Below are positions 26,054 through 34,530 of a DNA stretch of 64,000 nt, piece after piece; position 1 is the first letter of the stretch, and each line of letters opens with the position of its first letter. The position numbers were made by a program, and so were the translations under genes. Below the pieces are notes generated by a model. That model was given only the letters and a program-made list of their open reading frames with translations. It was not told where the DNA came from and did no database searches. The stretch spans positions 62,001 to 126,000 of the forward strand of contig JARGPH010000006.1 of assembly GCA_029213065.1 (NCBI GenBank), in the 5' to 3' direction. The DNA comes from Verrucomicrobiales bacterium (lineage in GTDB: Bacteria > Verrucomicrobiota > Verrucomicrobiia > Verrucomicrobiales > DEV007).

Positions 26054-26600
26054 GTTGATTTCAGGGTTCGCATTGGTCGTGTTATCGCCTCTGATACTGC
26101 TCCTGATCTTATTGATTCGAATTGAGAGTTCTGGAGGTGGTCTGTTCATTCAGGAGCGGGTTGGTCTACGGAGAAAGATTTTCCTCTGCTACAAATTGCG
26201 AACCATGGCGGCGGGAACAGTGCAGGCGGGGAGCCACGAAGTTTCGGCGTCGGCGGTTACGCGGGTCGGAAAAATATTGCGTGCTACGAAACTGGACGAA
26301 GTCCCACAGCTTTGGAACGTGGTGAAGGGGGATATGTCTCTCGTCGGACCCCGCCCGTGTTTGCCGATGCAGGTTGAACTGATAGAAGAGCGGAAGTCGC
26401 GGGGAGTTCTGGAGGTGCTACCCGGAATTACGGGGCTGGCTCAGGTGGAGGGAATTGACATGTCTGATCCTGTGCGCCTCGCGGAGAAAGATGCGGACTA
26501 TATTCGCGAGCACAGTTTCCGGCTGGATATGGAAATTCTTTTCCGGACTGTCCTCGGCAAAGGAAGTGGAGACCGCGTTCGTGAGACGCAGGATAATTGA
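26034..26600 (+). CDS. Initiating phosphoglycosyl transferase (PglC/WreU-like sugar transferase)
   Basis: 188-residue monotopic sugar-phosphate transferase that loads the first sugar phosphate onto undecaprenyl phosphate. One N-terminal hydrophobic (re-entrant) helix (ISGFALVVLSPLILLLILL) is followed by FIQERVG, CYKLRTM, LDEVPQLWNVVKGDMSLVGP and PGITGLAQV; the catalytic Asp-Glu pair is in KLDEVP. AGAGGGG at 26021-26027 sits correctly for the ATG at 26034 and too close for that at 26028, which decides the start. This is the minimal PglC size, without the N-terminal helices of WcaJ. The likely substrate is UDP-QuiNAc or UDP-GlcNAc. Confidence 0.9.
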   Translation: MKIVLDRLISGFALVVLSPLILLLILLIRIESSGGGLFIQERVGLRRKIFLCYKLRTMAAGTVQAGSHEVSASAVTRVGKILRATKLDEVPQLWNVVKGDMSLVGPRPCLPMQVELIEERKSRGVLEVLPGITGLAQVEGIDMSDPVRLAEKDADYIREHSFRLDMEILFRTVLGKGSGDRVRETQDN

Positions 26601-26762
26601 AATGGTTTGAGGTTGTAGACCGGGCGGGCACTCTTCCCTGCTGCGGTGTCTTCGCAAATGGGAGCGGGTTCAGGGAAAGTGGTTTAAGACAGGATTGACT
26701 GAGATAGGGAATAGAGGTATCGATCCATTTTCCGGCCCGCCCGGATCAAGGAGATCGCTTCT
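26601..26762. other. 162-bp gap before the WbpM-like gene
   Basis: No gene or strong hairpin; AAGGAG at about 26748 is a plausible ribosome-binding site for the next start at 26763. Confidence 0.3.
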
Positions 26763-28640
26763 ATGACTGTTCTAATCATACGATTAATGAAACGCGTTAT
26801 GTTCCGAAGGAGCATAGCGCTTTTTTTTCATCTTCTCGGAGCGTTTATCTGTTATTGGCTCGCCTACCAGCTGCGATTTGATTTTGGTGCCATTCCCGAG
26901 GCACAGAACGCTTTTGCGGCGACCTCAATGTGGGTTGTTGCGAGCTACCTGTCGGCGATAATTGCTTTCGGCCTCTATCAGGGCTTGTGGCGCTTTTTTA
27001 CGCTGCGTGACTGTCTCACCACGCTGCTGGCGCTGCTGGCAGGCACTTCAGTGGCGGCGTTGGCGGTATTTGCAGCTCGGGGCGGTACTTTCCAGGGGTT
27101 TCCCCGTTCGGTGCTGGTGATTACCTTTCTCCTGCTTTTGCTCTGGGAGATCGGTTGGCGCGGGTTGGTTCGTTTACTCCGGGAGCACCGGATCGGTCGT
27201 GTCTCGGGAGGCGGGGATATAGCAAAAGTGATTATCGTCGGGAATCCCGATGACGCTGACCCTCTGATTCGTGCGATGTTGCGTCGTCCCGAGGAGTTGG
27301 GCCGGCCTGTGGGGGTGTTTTCTGAAAAGAAATATCATGAAGGGCTCAGAATGCGTGGCGTTCCCATCCACGGGGGGCTTGATGGGATACCTGCGGAGGT
27401 GAGAGCTAAAGGGGCTAAGCGTTTGATCTTTCTGCCGCCTTTTACCGGGCCTCTCCGTATCAGGCGGGTTATGGAGGCGCTGGCGGCGGAAAAACTGAGC
27501 TGTGAATTCCGGGCGATGCCTTCGATTCATGATCTTGCCGCCGGAAATGTGGACAGCAACCTGATACGGAAAATATCGATTGAGGATCTGCTTCAGCGCC
27601 CTGCTTACGAATTGGACTTGAAGCGCCTTCAGGGAAGTCTCGAGGGACGTCGCATTCTCGTGACGGGAGCGGGAGGAAGCATTGGTTCCGAGATTTGCCG
27701 ACAGCTGATTCAGTTTCGACCTCAACTGCTTGTCTTGTTTGAGGTGAGTGAGTTTCATCTCTTCACCGTTGAGAAAGAGCTCGTGGCGGCAGCGCGTGCC
27801 GGCGGCGTCGAGCTTGTCGCCTGTGCGGGCGATGTGAGACGGGAGGGGCAGCTGACCCGGGCAATTCGGGACAATGGGGGGATCGATTTGTTCTATCATG
27901 CCGCTGCCTACAAGCATGTCGATCTAATGGAGCGGAATCCGGTTTCGTGTTTTCAAAATAACGTGATTGGGACCTTCACTGCCGCACAGGTTGCCGAGGC
28001 GGAAGGGGTGAAGGATTTTGTTCTCGTTTCCACTGATAAAGCGGTGCGCCCAACCAGCCTGATGGGAGCGAGCAAGCGTCTCGCTGAGCGATTACTCATT
28101 GAGCGCCCGCAGTCCGGCACTTCATTTAAAGCGGTGCGATTCGGCAATGTGCTTGGAAGTAATGGGAGTGTCGTTCCCATTTTTACCGATCAGATCGCCA
28201 GAGGCGGGCCGGTAACGGTAACGAGTCCCGATGTGACGCGTTTTTTCATGACGATTCCCGAAGCGGTCGAGCTGGTTCTCGCTGCCGGTGCGGTGGGGGA
28301 TGATCGGAGAATCTTCGTGCTCGAGATGGGCGAGGCGGTGAACATCGAATCGATGGCCCGCCGCATGATTGAACTCTCAGGTTACATACCTGATGTCGAC
28401 GTTCAAATTTCCTACACGGGATTGAAACCCGGTGAAAAGGAATATGAGGAGTTGTTAACCGACGACGAAGACGTGATGCGAACGGATCATGACCGCGTCT
28501 GGGTCGTTAAGAAAAATGACGATCAGGTTGTCACCACCCCTGTGGATATCGGTGAATTACTTGAGTTGATTGACCTGGGTGATGAAGCGGGGCTTCGTCA
28601 GTATGCTCACGAGAGAATCCCCGGAAGCCTCCTGTTTTAA
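26763..28640 (+). CDS. Membrane-anchored UDP-N-acetylglucosamine 4,6-dehydratase (WbpM/CapD/WreV-like)
   Basis: 625 residues: about four N-terminal membrane helices (residues 15-150), a CoA-binding-like Rossmann region (about 150-290) and a C-terminal SDR domain starting at VTGAGGSIGSE (300-309). The catalytic segment STDKAVRPTSLMGASK (about 422-437) has Met where classical SDRs have Tyr, which is typical of the long WbpM class. It forms UDP-4-keto-6-deoxy-GlcNAc at the membrane for the reductase at 25061. It is the last gene of the locus; a stem-loop follows and the next gene is convergent. Confidence 0.92.
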   Translation: MTVLIIRLMKRVMFRRSIALFFHLLGAFICYWLAYQLRFDFGAIPEAQNAFAATSMWVVASYLSAIIAFGLYQGLWRFFTLRDCLTTLLALLAGTSVAALAVFAARGGTFQGFPRSVLVITFLLLLLWEIGWRGLVRLLREHRIGRVSGGGDIAKVIIVGNPDDADPLIRAMLRRPEELGRPVGVFSEKKYHEGLRMRGVPIHGGLDGIPAEVRAKGAKRLIFLPPFTGPLRIRRVMEALAAEKLSCEFRAMPSIHDLAAGNVDSNLIRKISIEDLLQRPAYELDLKRLQGSLEGRRILVTGAGGSIGSEICRQLIQFRPQLLVLFEVSEFHLFTVEKELVAAARAGGVELVACAGDVRREGQLTRAIRDNGGIDLFYHAAAYKHVDLMERNPVSCFQNNVIGTFTAAQVAEAEGVKDFVLVSTDKAVRPTSLMGASKRLAERLLIERPQSGTSFKAVRFGNVLGSNGSVVPIFTDQIARGGPVTVTSPDVTRFFMTIPEAVELVLAAGAVGDDRRIFVLEMGEAVNIESMARRMIELSGYIPDVDVQISYTGLKPGEKEYEELLTDDEDVMRTDHDRVWVVKKNDDQVVTTPVDIGELLELIDLGDEAGLRQYAHERIPGSLLF

Positions 28641-28643
28641 CTG

Positions 28644-28668
28644 CCCGCTCGCTGTTTCAACGAGCGGG
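28644..28668. terminator. Stem-loop between convergent genes
   Basis: CCCGCTCG (28644-28651) and CGAGCGGG (28661-28668) with a nine-base loop, between the WbpM-like gene and the convergent M16 peptidase gene. There is no T run, but the position suits a bidirectional terminator. Confidence 0.5.
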
Positions 28669-28686
28669 AGACCGGCGCTTCCTGAG

Positions 28687-31548
28687 TTACTCCGCGCCTT
28701 CGCCTTCGCTTTGGGTGCTGGCCTTCGGCTTAATCGCCACAGAGACTTGCTTATCACTCTTGAGGAATTCTGTCGCCAGTGCGTTCACTTCTTCAACGGT
28801 GATGTTCTTGTAGTCGTCGACGAAGCTGCGTGACCAGTCGAGGCGCTCGGGGTATTCCTGGCTGGCCTCGAGGACGGAGCTGAGCCAGTAGCGGTTTGTT
28901 CTCCTCATTTCCTCGATCGAGGTTACCTGTGGCTTTTTCGCTCTCTCAAGCTCGTCTTCGGTGATGGCGTCTCCTTTCGCGAGGGTGTCGGCGATTTCGG
29001 TGATCACTTCGGTGACGGGGCCGGTTTGTGAGGGATCGATCGTGACGGAGGCAAAGAGATAGCCGTAGTCGGTCCAGGTATCGCTGGGGAAGTTGTGAGC
29101 GAAGGGGCTGTAGGCGTCACCGAGTTCTTCACGGATTTTGACGCGAAGTCTGTCATCGAGCACCGCTCCGAGCATTCCGATGCGGCGCGTTTTCTTGATG
29201 TCGTAAATCGAGATGGTGGGCCAGTGAGCCACCGCCATCGCTTTCGGAATCTCGGACTCGAAGAGGAATTCTTTGGTCGTGCCGGCGGGAAAGGCGACGG
29301 CGCGCTCCTCTTTGTAGGCGGGCTTGGTTTCGGCCCGGTCTTTGAGGTTGCCGAAGGTAGCGGCAAGTTTGGCGATCGCCTCCTCTTTATCGAAATCCCC
29401 CACGATGCTGATTTCAAGGTAGCCCTCGCTGAGGTCGGGCATGAGCCATGCTTTCGCCTGATCAATCGTGAGTGCCTCGACGACGGATCGGTCCGGAAAT
29501 CCAAAACGATCGTCCCCGGAATGGAGAAATTTGGCGACTTCATCCTGAGCGAATCCGCCGGGGGTTCTCTCAAGTTGCTGATAGAGGTAGTCGAGTCCGC
29601 GTTTGAATTCGGTGACCGCCTCTTCGCGGAATCCGGGGTTGGTGATGTAGGCCCGCATCAGTTCCAGCTGCATACTGAGGTCGTCGGGGGTGGTCTGCCC
29701 TGTGAGGGTGAAGGCGTCGTCGTCGACGCTGAAAGCCACGCCAACCGATTCCCCGGCAAGGAGCTGCTGGAGATCATCCTGACTGTGGGCTTCGAGTCCG
29801 CCCCCTGAGAAGATGCTGTCGAGGAAAAAGGAAAGTCCCGGGGTTGGTTCGGTGATGAGGCCGGCACCGATGCGGGCTTTCACGTAAATCGACTCGTCTT
29901 CGTAATCGGTTACTTTCAAGTTGGCCCGAACATTGTTCTCAAAATGAATCTGAGTCACTTCGAGGTCTTCCACTTCCTTGCGTTCCTTGATCTTGCCGGG
30001 CTCGGGGAGGTCGCTGTAGGCGAATTGATCGATTTCTTTGTCCTCCGGAGGAGAGACCTCCGCGTTGAGACTTTCCTTGTAGGCGGCTTCGATCGCGGCC
30101 TCCGCCTCTTCGACCTCGGCATTGCCTGAAAGGAAAACGAGGGTCTCGTTGGCATTTGACCAGAGATTCTTCAGCTCGGACTGACAGCTTTCCGGGGTGA
30201 TCGTCTCGAGCGTTTCTGTGATTCGCGGGAGATCATCGGCAGGGCTCGTGAAAATACGGCGCTGCCCAAGTCGACTCGCAAGCTGGTTCGCGAGGTCTCT
30301 CGACTGACGGGTCCCCATCTGTTTCGCGGCGTCTTCATACATTTGCATGATATTCGCAGTGACTTCTTTGAATTCCCCGGCGGTGAATCCGTATTCGAGT
30401 GCTTTGCGCAATTCCTGCTCGATGAGGGCGATGGATTTCTCCCAGTTCTCCGGTTTGCAGTCCGCATCAATCGAGCTGTAGAGAGAAAAACCGAGGTCGA
30501 AAAAGTCACCGGCGTGCATGCTTCCCGAGCTGATCGGGGAATCCTCCTGTTTGGCGATTCGATCTAGACGACGGTTGATGATCTGGCTTGCGATCATGAG
30601 CTGGAGGTCCTGCAAACGGCGGGCGGAATTGTCCGGAGGATCGATCCGCGGAGTGAGGGCTTCAATGGAAACGGAGGTCTCACCGGCTTCCTCTTCGTAG
30701 TGGTAATTCGTCGCGAAGCCACGTGAAGCGAGTTCTCCCATCTCAGGGGTGGGGCGCCGTTCGCGTTTCGGCATGTCTCCAAAATACTTCTTGATGAGGG
30801 CTTCAATGCTCTCTGTCTCGACATCTCCGACAACGATGACCGCCATCCGGTTGGCGGTGTACCAGTTCTCGTAGAATTCGACGAAACGCTCGCGTGGGGC
30901 ATTGCTGATCACTTCCTCCGTACCGATGGGCATGCGGCTGCTCACGCGAATCTTCGGGAAAGCGAACTTCATCTGGTCGACGAAGGTTCTCCAGCTGACG
31001 GAGTCGCGGGTCCGTTTCTCACTTAGAATGACGCCACGCTCGTCGTCGATTTCGTCGGGAAGGAGGAGCATTCCGTCGGCGTAGTCGCGCATCAGCTTCA
31101 TGCCTTCGTCGACCATCTCCGCCTCTGAATTGGGCAGTTCGAGTTTGTAGACGGTTTCGTTGAAGGAAGTGTGAGCATTGGTGTGATTGCCGAATCCCAT
31201 TCCGAGGCGCTGGAAGTATTCAACCATCTCGCCGGCGGGGAAATTGGTCGTTCCGTTGAAAGCCATGTGTTCGAGAAAGTGGGCGAGGCCCTGCTGGTTG
31301 TCGGCTTCCATGAGAGAGCCGGCGTCGACGAAGAGGCGCATGCTGACCCGGTTCGGTGGCTCTTCGTTAGGGAGAATCGCATAGCGAAGCCCGTTCTCGA
31401 GAAGTCCCCAGGTTACGGCCTTGTCATGGGGGATATCGGAGGTTTCGTGCGGCAGCGGGATCGCATCGGTTCCCGGCATTTCCTTCGAAACGGCAGGCTG
31501 GACGAAACAGGCAGATAAGAGGGCTAAAAAGGTGAGTCGAATCATCAT
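28687..31548 (-). CDS. M16 family zinc metallopeptidase (PqqL/insulinase type), secreted
   Basis: 953 residues with an N-terminal signal peptide (about 1-21, ending QPAVSKE). The inverted zinc motif HFLEH is at residues 90-94, with the downstream glutamate expected around ELPNSEAEMVDEGM. Two M16 halves are evident: the N-terminal half is active-type, and the C-terminal half starts around residue 520 without HxxEH, as usual for the family. It probably degrades peptides in the periplasm. Two Met codons in tandem (31548 and 31545) make the exact start uncertain by one residue. The next gene upstream on the same strand is hisA, 76 bases away. Confidence 0.92.
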   Translation of the reverse strand: MMIRLTFLALLSACFVQPAVSKEMPGTDAIPLPHETSDIPHDKAVTWGLLENGLRYAILPNEEPPNRVSMRLFVDAGSLMEADNQQGLAHFLEHMAFNGTTNFPAGEMVEYFQRLGMGFGNHTNAHTSFNETVYKLELPNSEAEMVDEGMKLMRDYADGMLLLPDEIDDERGVILSEKRTRDSVSWRTFVDQMKFAFPKIRVSSRMPIGTEEVISNAPRERFVEFYENWYTANRMAVIVVGDVETESIEALIKKYFGDMPKRERRPTPEMGELASRGFATNYHYEEEAGETSVSIEALTPRIDPPDNSARRLQDLQLMIASQIINRRLDRIAKQEDSPISSGSMHAGDFFDLGFSLYSSIDADCKPENWEKSIALIEQELRKALEYGFTAGEFKEVTANIMQMYEDAAKQMGTRQSRDLANQLASRLGQRRIFTSPADDLPRITETLETITPESCQSELKNLWSNANETLVFLSGNAEVEEAEAAIEAAYKESLNAEVSPPEDKEIDQFAYSDLPEPGKIKERKEVEDLEVTQIHFENNVRANLKVTDYEDESIYVKARIGAGLITEPTPGLSFFLDSIFSGGGLEAHSQDDLQQLLAGESVGVAFSVDDDAFTLTGQTTPDDLSMQLELMRAYITNPGFREEAVTEFKRGLDYLYQQLERTPGGFAQDEVAKFLHSGDDRFGFPDRSVVEALTIDQAKAWLMPDLSEGYLEISIVGDFDKEEAIAKLAATFGNLKDRAETKPAYKEERAVAFPAGTTKEFLFESEIPKAMAVAHWPTISIYDIKKTRRIGMLGAVLDDRLRVKIREELGDAYSPFAHNFPSDTWTDYGYLFASVTIDPSQTGPVTEVITEIADTLAKGDAITEDELERAKKPQVTSIEEMRRTNRYWLSSVLEASQEYPERLDWSRSFVDDYKNITVEEVNALATEFLKSDKQVSVAIKPKASTQSEGEGAE

Positions 31549-31624
31549 GTAAGAAGCGGCGGGATTGGTGGGTTTTGTCTACGGAGTCGGAAGATATTAC
31601 GAAGTGAGAGAGATACCAGTCCGA

Positions 31625-32389
31625 TTAGCGGCGGTTAAATGCCACGCAATCGGCGAAGGTGGCACCGGAGCCGCCGAAAATGTCGAGCGCGCTTCCGATC
31701 GTCAGGTCGATCGTGTCGTTGCTGAGGGCTGCGACCTGCTCCAAATCGGCGAGGCTCGCCGCGCCGCCGGCGTAGGTAATCGGGCATTTTCCCCAGGCGC
31801 CGAGGTAGGCGACCAGTTCAGTGTCAATGCCTTCGCATTTGCCTTCAACATCGGCGGCGTGGATCAGGAATTCGTCGCAGTGTGCGCAGAGGTGGTCGAG
31901 CACCTCGTGGGTGACTTCGAGATCGGTCAGGGTCTGCCAGCGATTCATCGCCACAGTCCACCCGTTCCCGGAACGGCGGCAGCTGAGATCGATGACGAGT
32001 TTTTCTCTTCCGGCTGCGGCGACGAGATCGGCGAGCGTTTTTTCCTGAAAGTGGCCATCGGAGCTGAAAAGAGTCGAGGTCGCGATGACATGGGAGGCGC
32101 CCTTATCGAGCCACTCTGCGGCGTTGGTGGCGTTGATGCCGCCTCCGATCTGAAGTCCTCCCGGATAGCTTGCGAGGGCGGATTCAGCCGCCTCGTCGTT
32201 TCCGGGGCCGAGCTTGATGACATGACCGCCGCCAAGCTTGTTTTCCGCATAGAGCTCCGCGAACCAGGCGGATGGCTTGTCGCTCACAAAATTGGTTTTC
32301 AATCCCGATGACTCCGAATCGAGGGTGCCTCCCACGATTTGTTTGACGCGGCCTTCGTGGAGGTCAATGCAGGGGCGGAACTGAGTCAT
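31625..32389 (-). CDS. hisA: Phosphoribosylformimino-AICAR ribotide isomerase, eukaryotic HIS6 type
   Basis: Fourth step of histidine biosynthesis; a 254-residue TIM barrel. The sequence follows yeast HIS6 rather than bacterial HisA: CIDLHEGRVKQIVGGTL, KTNFVSDKPS, HVIKLGPGND, LQIGGGIN, VIDLSCR, NRWQTLTDLE, FLIHAADVEG and YAGGAASLADLE (compare yeast CIDLHNGEVKQIVGGTL and NKWQTLTDLE). Catalytic Asp residues fall in CIDLH and HAADVEG. It is not next to other his genes here. The function is well supported; the origin (shared bacterial lineage or transfer) is not decidable from one window. Confidence 0.92.
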   Translation of the reverse strand: MTQFRPCIDLHEGRVKQIVGGTLDSESSGLKTNFVSDKPSAWFAELYAENKLGGGHVIKLGPGNDEAAESALASYPGGLQIGGGINATNAAEWLDKGASHVIATSTLFSSDGHFQEKTLADLVAAAGREKLVIDLSCRRSGNGWTVAMNRWQTLTDLEVTHEVLDHLCAHCDEFLIHAADVEGKCEGIDTELVAYLGAWGKCPITYAGGAASLADLEQVAALSNDTIDLTIGSALDIFGGSGATFADCVAFNRR

Positions 32390-32426
32390 CTTGATGTCGT
32401 GTGCGGAAATCGGAGCGGGGCGGTAG

Positions 32427-32451
32427 TTTAACCTAACTCTACGAGGTTAAA
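32427..32451. repeat. 8-bp inverted repeat upstream of hisA
   Basis: TTTAACCT (32427-32434) and AGGTTAAA (32444-32451), nine-base spacer, 38 bases before the hisA start codon. Could be an operator or the 3' end hairpin of the upstream GT2 transcript. Confidence 0.4.
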
Positions 32452-32493
32452 ACGACTGAATTGTGTTCTTTGTCCGGGTCGAGGGGTGGGGCG

Positions 32494-32647
32494 CGGGCTT
32501 TGCGGTTGGAACGAGTTTCGTTCCGCTACGGGTAGAGGAAGGGGAATTCCTTCCATGGGGATGAGTTGAGGGGAGCGGTACGGGCTGTGTGGTTGGAACG
32601 AGTTTCGTTCCGCTACGGGTAGAGGAAGGAGAATTCCTTCCATGAGG
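32494..32647. repeat. Two direct copies of a 67-bp two-hairpin element
   Basis: 32494-32560 and 32581-32647 are near-identical direct copies (offset 87). Each holds the dyad GGAACGAGTTTCGTTCC (32508-32524 and 32595-32611) and a GAATTC-centred dyad (32537-32554 and 32624-32641). Related GAATTC-centred dyads occur at 46937-46960 and 62757-62774. Not part of a gene; looks like a REP-type repeat family. Confidence 0.75.
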
Positions 32648-32689
32648 ACGGTTGTCTTGCTGATGAGGGGGGCGATTCTCACCGTCTCC

Positions 32690-33718
32690 TCAGGCGACGC
32701 AGAAAAAGTCGTGTCCCTCGCGGAATCCGACGGGAAGGAGGTCGCTTCGGATTTTCTCCCGTGCCCCGGCCTGTCCGATCGCACTGAGCGCGACTGCTTT
32801 TTTTTTGAAGGCGGGGTAGGTTTCAGTGCCCAGAACGGGGATTCCGTGGATGTGGTTCCCGATTTGTCGCTGATTGACCTCGATGAAGGCATGGATCTTT
32901 ATCTCATTCGTCCGCATCAAGTGGGCGAATTCTTTTCCGACCGGTCCCGCTCCGCAGATGAATACGCCGAGATCTTTTACTTTTTCGATTTGGCTCAGGT
33001 AGTGGGCTTTCGCGCTCTGGAAGCGTGAGAGTTCGTATCGGGCGAGGGTCCGGGTGCTGCGCTGGTCGGAATCATACCAATCGAGTAAGACCTCGTCGAC
33101 TTTGCCGATGGAATACCCTTTTTGGAGGAGGCGCAGCCAGAAGTCGTAGTCTTCGGCCCAGGCGGGGTCCCGGTACCCACCGGTTTCGATGAGAACCTCG
33201 CGCCGAATCATCGCCGTCGGGTTGGGGATGGGGCTGTCGACGAAGCGTTCGCGGAGGATTGCTTCGGGAGTTTTCACCGAATTGATCCACTCGTTGTATC
33301 GACGGTAGCCTTCGTCGGCCGGGGTGGGGGAGCCGTCGGGGGAGCGTTTGACGATCCGGACCAGTGAGCCGCAGGCGGCGATAGCAGGATTGTGCCCGAG
33401 AAAGGCGAGTTGCTTTTCAAGTCGATCGGGGTAGGCGACGTCATCGCCGTCCATCCGCGCCACGAACTCGCCGGTTCCCTGTTTCCAGGCGAGATTGGCG
33501 GCTTCGACGAAGGTTCCTTTTCCTTCGAAGTGGCGGATTCGGGAATCCTCCTTTGCCGCTCTTCTGATAAGCGCTGCGGTGTCGTCACTTGAGCCGTGGT
33601 CGACAATGACGATTTCCAGATCGTCGATCGACTGCTTTTGAATGCTCTCAAGCGCTGCCCGGAAAGTTGTCCCTGCATTTCTCACGGGGAGAGCGATCGA
33701 GACGAGGGGGCGTTTCAT
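32690..33718 (-). CDS. Glycosyltransferase family 2 fused to a C-terminal nucleotide-binding (PglD-N-like) domain
   Basis: 342 residues. The GT-A domain (1 to about 235) has the N-terminal VSIALPVRNAG, a metal-binding D-x-D in ARMDGDD, and AEDYDFWLRLLQKG. From about 245 a second domain begins, LGVFICGAGPVGKEFAHLM, with the glycine-rich loop and HIHGIPVLG typical of the Rossmann-like N-terminal domain of PglD-type sugar acetyltransferases. No acyltransferase hexapeptide repeats follow. It lies apart from the main polysaccharide locus. Donor and acceptor are unknown; the second domain may sense a nucleotide sugar. Confidence 0.85.
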   Translation of the reverse strand: MKRPLVSIALPVRNAGTTFRAALESIQKQSIDDLEIVIVDHGSSDDTAALIRRAAKEDSRIRHFEGKGTFVEAANLAWKQGTGEFVARMDGDDVAYPDRLEKQLAFLGHNPAIAACGSLVRIVKRSPDGSPTPADEGYRRYNEWINSVKTPEAILRERFVDSPIPNPTAMIRREVLIETGGYRDPAWAEDYDFWLRLLQKGYSIGKVDEVLLDWYDSDQRSTRTLARYELSRFQSAKAHYLSQIEKVKDLGVFICGAGPVGKEFAHLMRTNEIKIHAFIEVNQRQIGNHIHGIPVLGTETYPAFKKKAVALSAIGQAGAREKIRSDLLPVGFREGHDFFCVA

Positions 33719-33726
33719 GGGGAAAC

Positions 33727-33753
33727 AAAAAAGGCCCCGGTGAAACCGGAGCC
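33727..33753 (-). terminator. Intrinsic terminator of the prs-rplY unit
   Basis: On the minus strand a GGCTCCGGT/ACCGGGGCC hairpin (33733-33753) is followed by six T's (33727-33732), 34 bases after the L25 stop. Confidence 0.8.
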
Positions 33754-33786
33754 TTCTTTAAATTGAATTGCGAGGGAAGCTCGAGC

Positions 33787-34455
33787 TTAGCTCTCGCTGC
33801 TTCCTTCTGCAGAGGCTTCACCCTCGGCTGCTTCGCCTTCGGCTGCACCTTCGCCTTCAGCGGCACCTTCGCCACCCTGAGAAGCTGCGGCACGTGTCTG
33901 AGCAAGAACGGCTACGAGAACGTCGCCACCCATTTTGGTGGAAACACCATCGAGGAGGTTCAAGTCACTGACCTTGAGAGTGTCACCAATTTCAAGTCCT
34001 TCGACATCGTTGATGATCGCCTCCGGAAGGTCACCGGGACGACAGAAAATTTCGATCTCGTGAATGGTCTGCTCAAGAAGTCCGCCGGATTTCACGCCGA
34101 TCGGCTCACCGTGAAGTTCGATTGGAACTGTTGCGTTGATGGACTCATTCTCGTTAACGGCACGGAAATCGACGTGGATCAACGAACCGCTGAGAGGGTC
34201 ACGCTGGATGTCCTGAACGATCGCGAGCTTTGTTTTTTCCACGGCACCTTCGATTTCGAGGTTCACGAGGAAGTTGTGACTTGCCTGCTTACGGGCAAGA
34301 TCGAAGAACGATTTCGAGTTGAGCTGAATCATATACTCCCGCTGGCTTGATCCGTAGATCACACCTGGGACGATTCCTTCGCGACGAAGACGCTTTGACG
34401 CTGAAGTTCCTTGAACTTCACGCTTTTCGGCTTGGAGCGTTACTTGTTTAGACAT
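33787..34455 (-). CDS. rplY: 50S ribosomal protein L25, long Ctc (general stress protein) form
   Basis: 5S-rRNA-binding ribosomal protein. 222 residues with the L25 domain (RLRREGIVPGVIYG, DIQRDPLSGSLIHVDF) and the C-terminal TL5/Ctc beta domain (ELHGEPIGVKSGGLLEQ, CRPGDLPEAI). The tail after about residue 190 is a low-complexity repeat of Glu, Gly, Ala and Ser, a common variable extension. It follows prs by 75 bases on the same strand, a widespread bacterial pairing, and ends at a clear terminator. Confidence 0.97.
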   Translation of the reverse strand: MSKQVTLQAEKREVQGTSASKRLRREGIVPGVIYGSSQREYMIQLNSKSFFDLARKQASHNFLVNLEIEGAVEKTKLAIVQDIQRDPLSGSLIHVDFRAVNENESINATVPIELHGEPIGVKSGGLLEQTIHEIEIFCRPGDLPEAIINDVEGLEIGDTLKVSDLNLLDGVSTKMGGDVLVAVLAQTRAAASQGGEGAAEGEGAAEGEAAEGEASAEGSSES

Positions 34456-34530
34456 TTTTCCGGTCTGTTTGAGATTAATTCAGGCCGAATAATGGCCTTC
34501 TCATGTGAGGGCGCGAAATTTAGTCGATCC

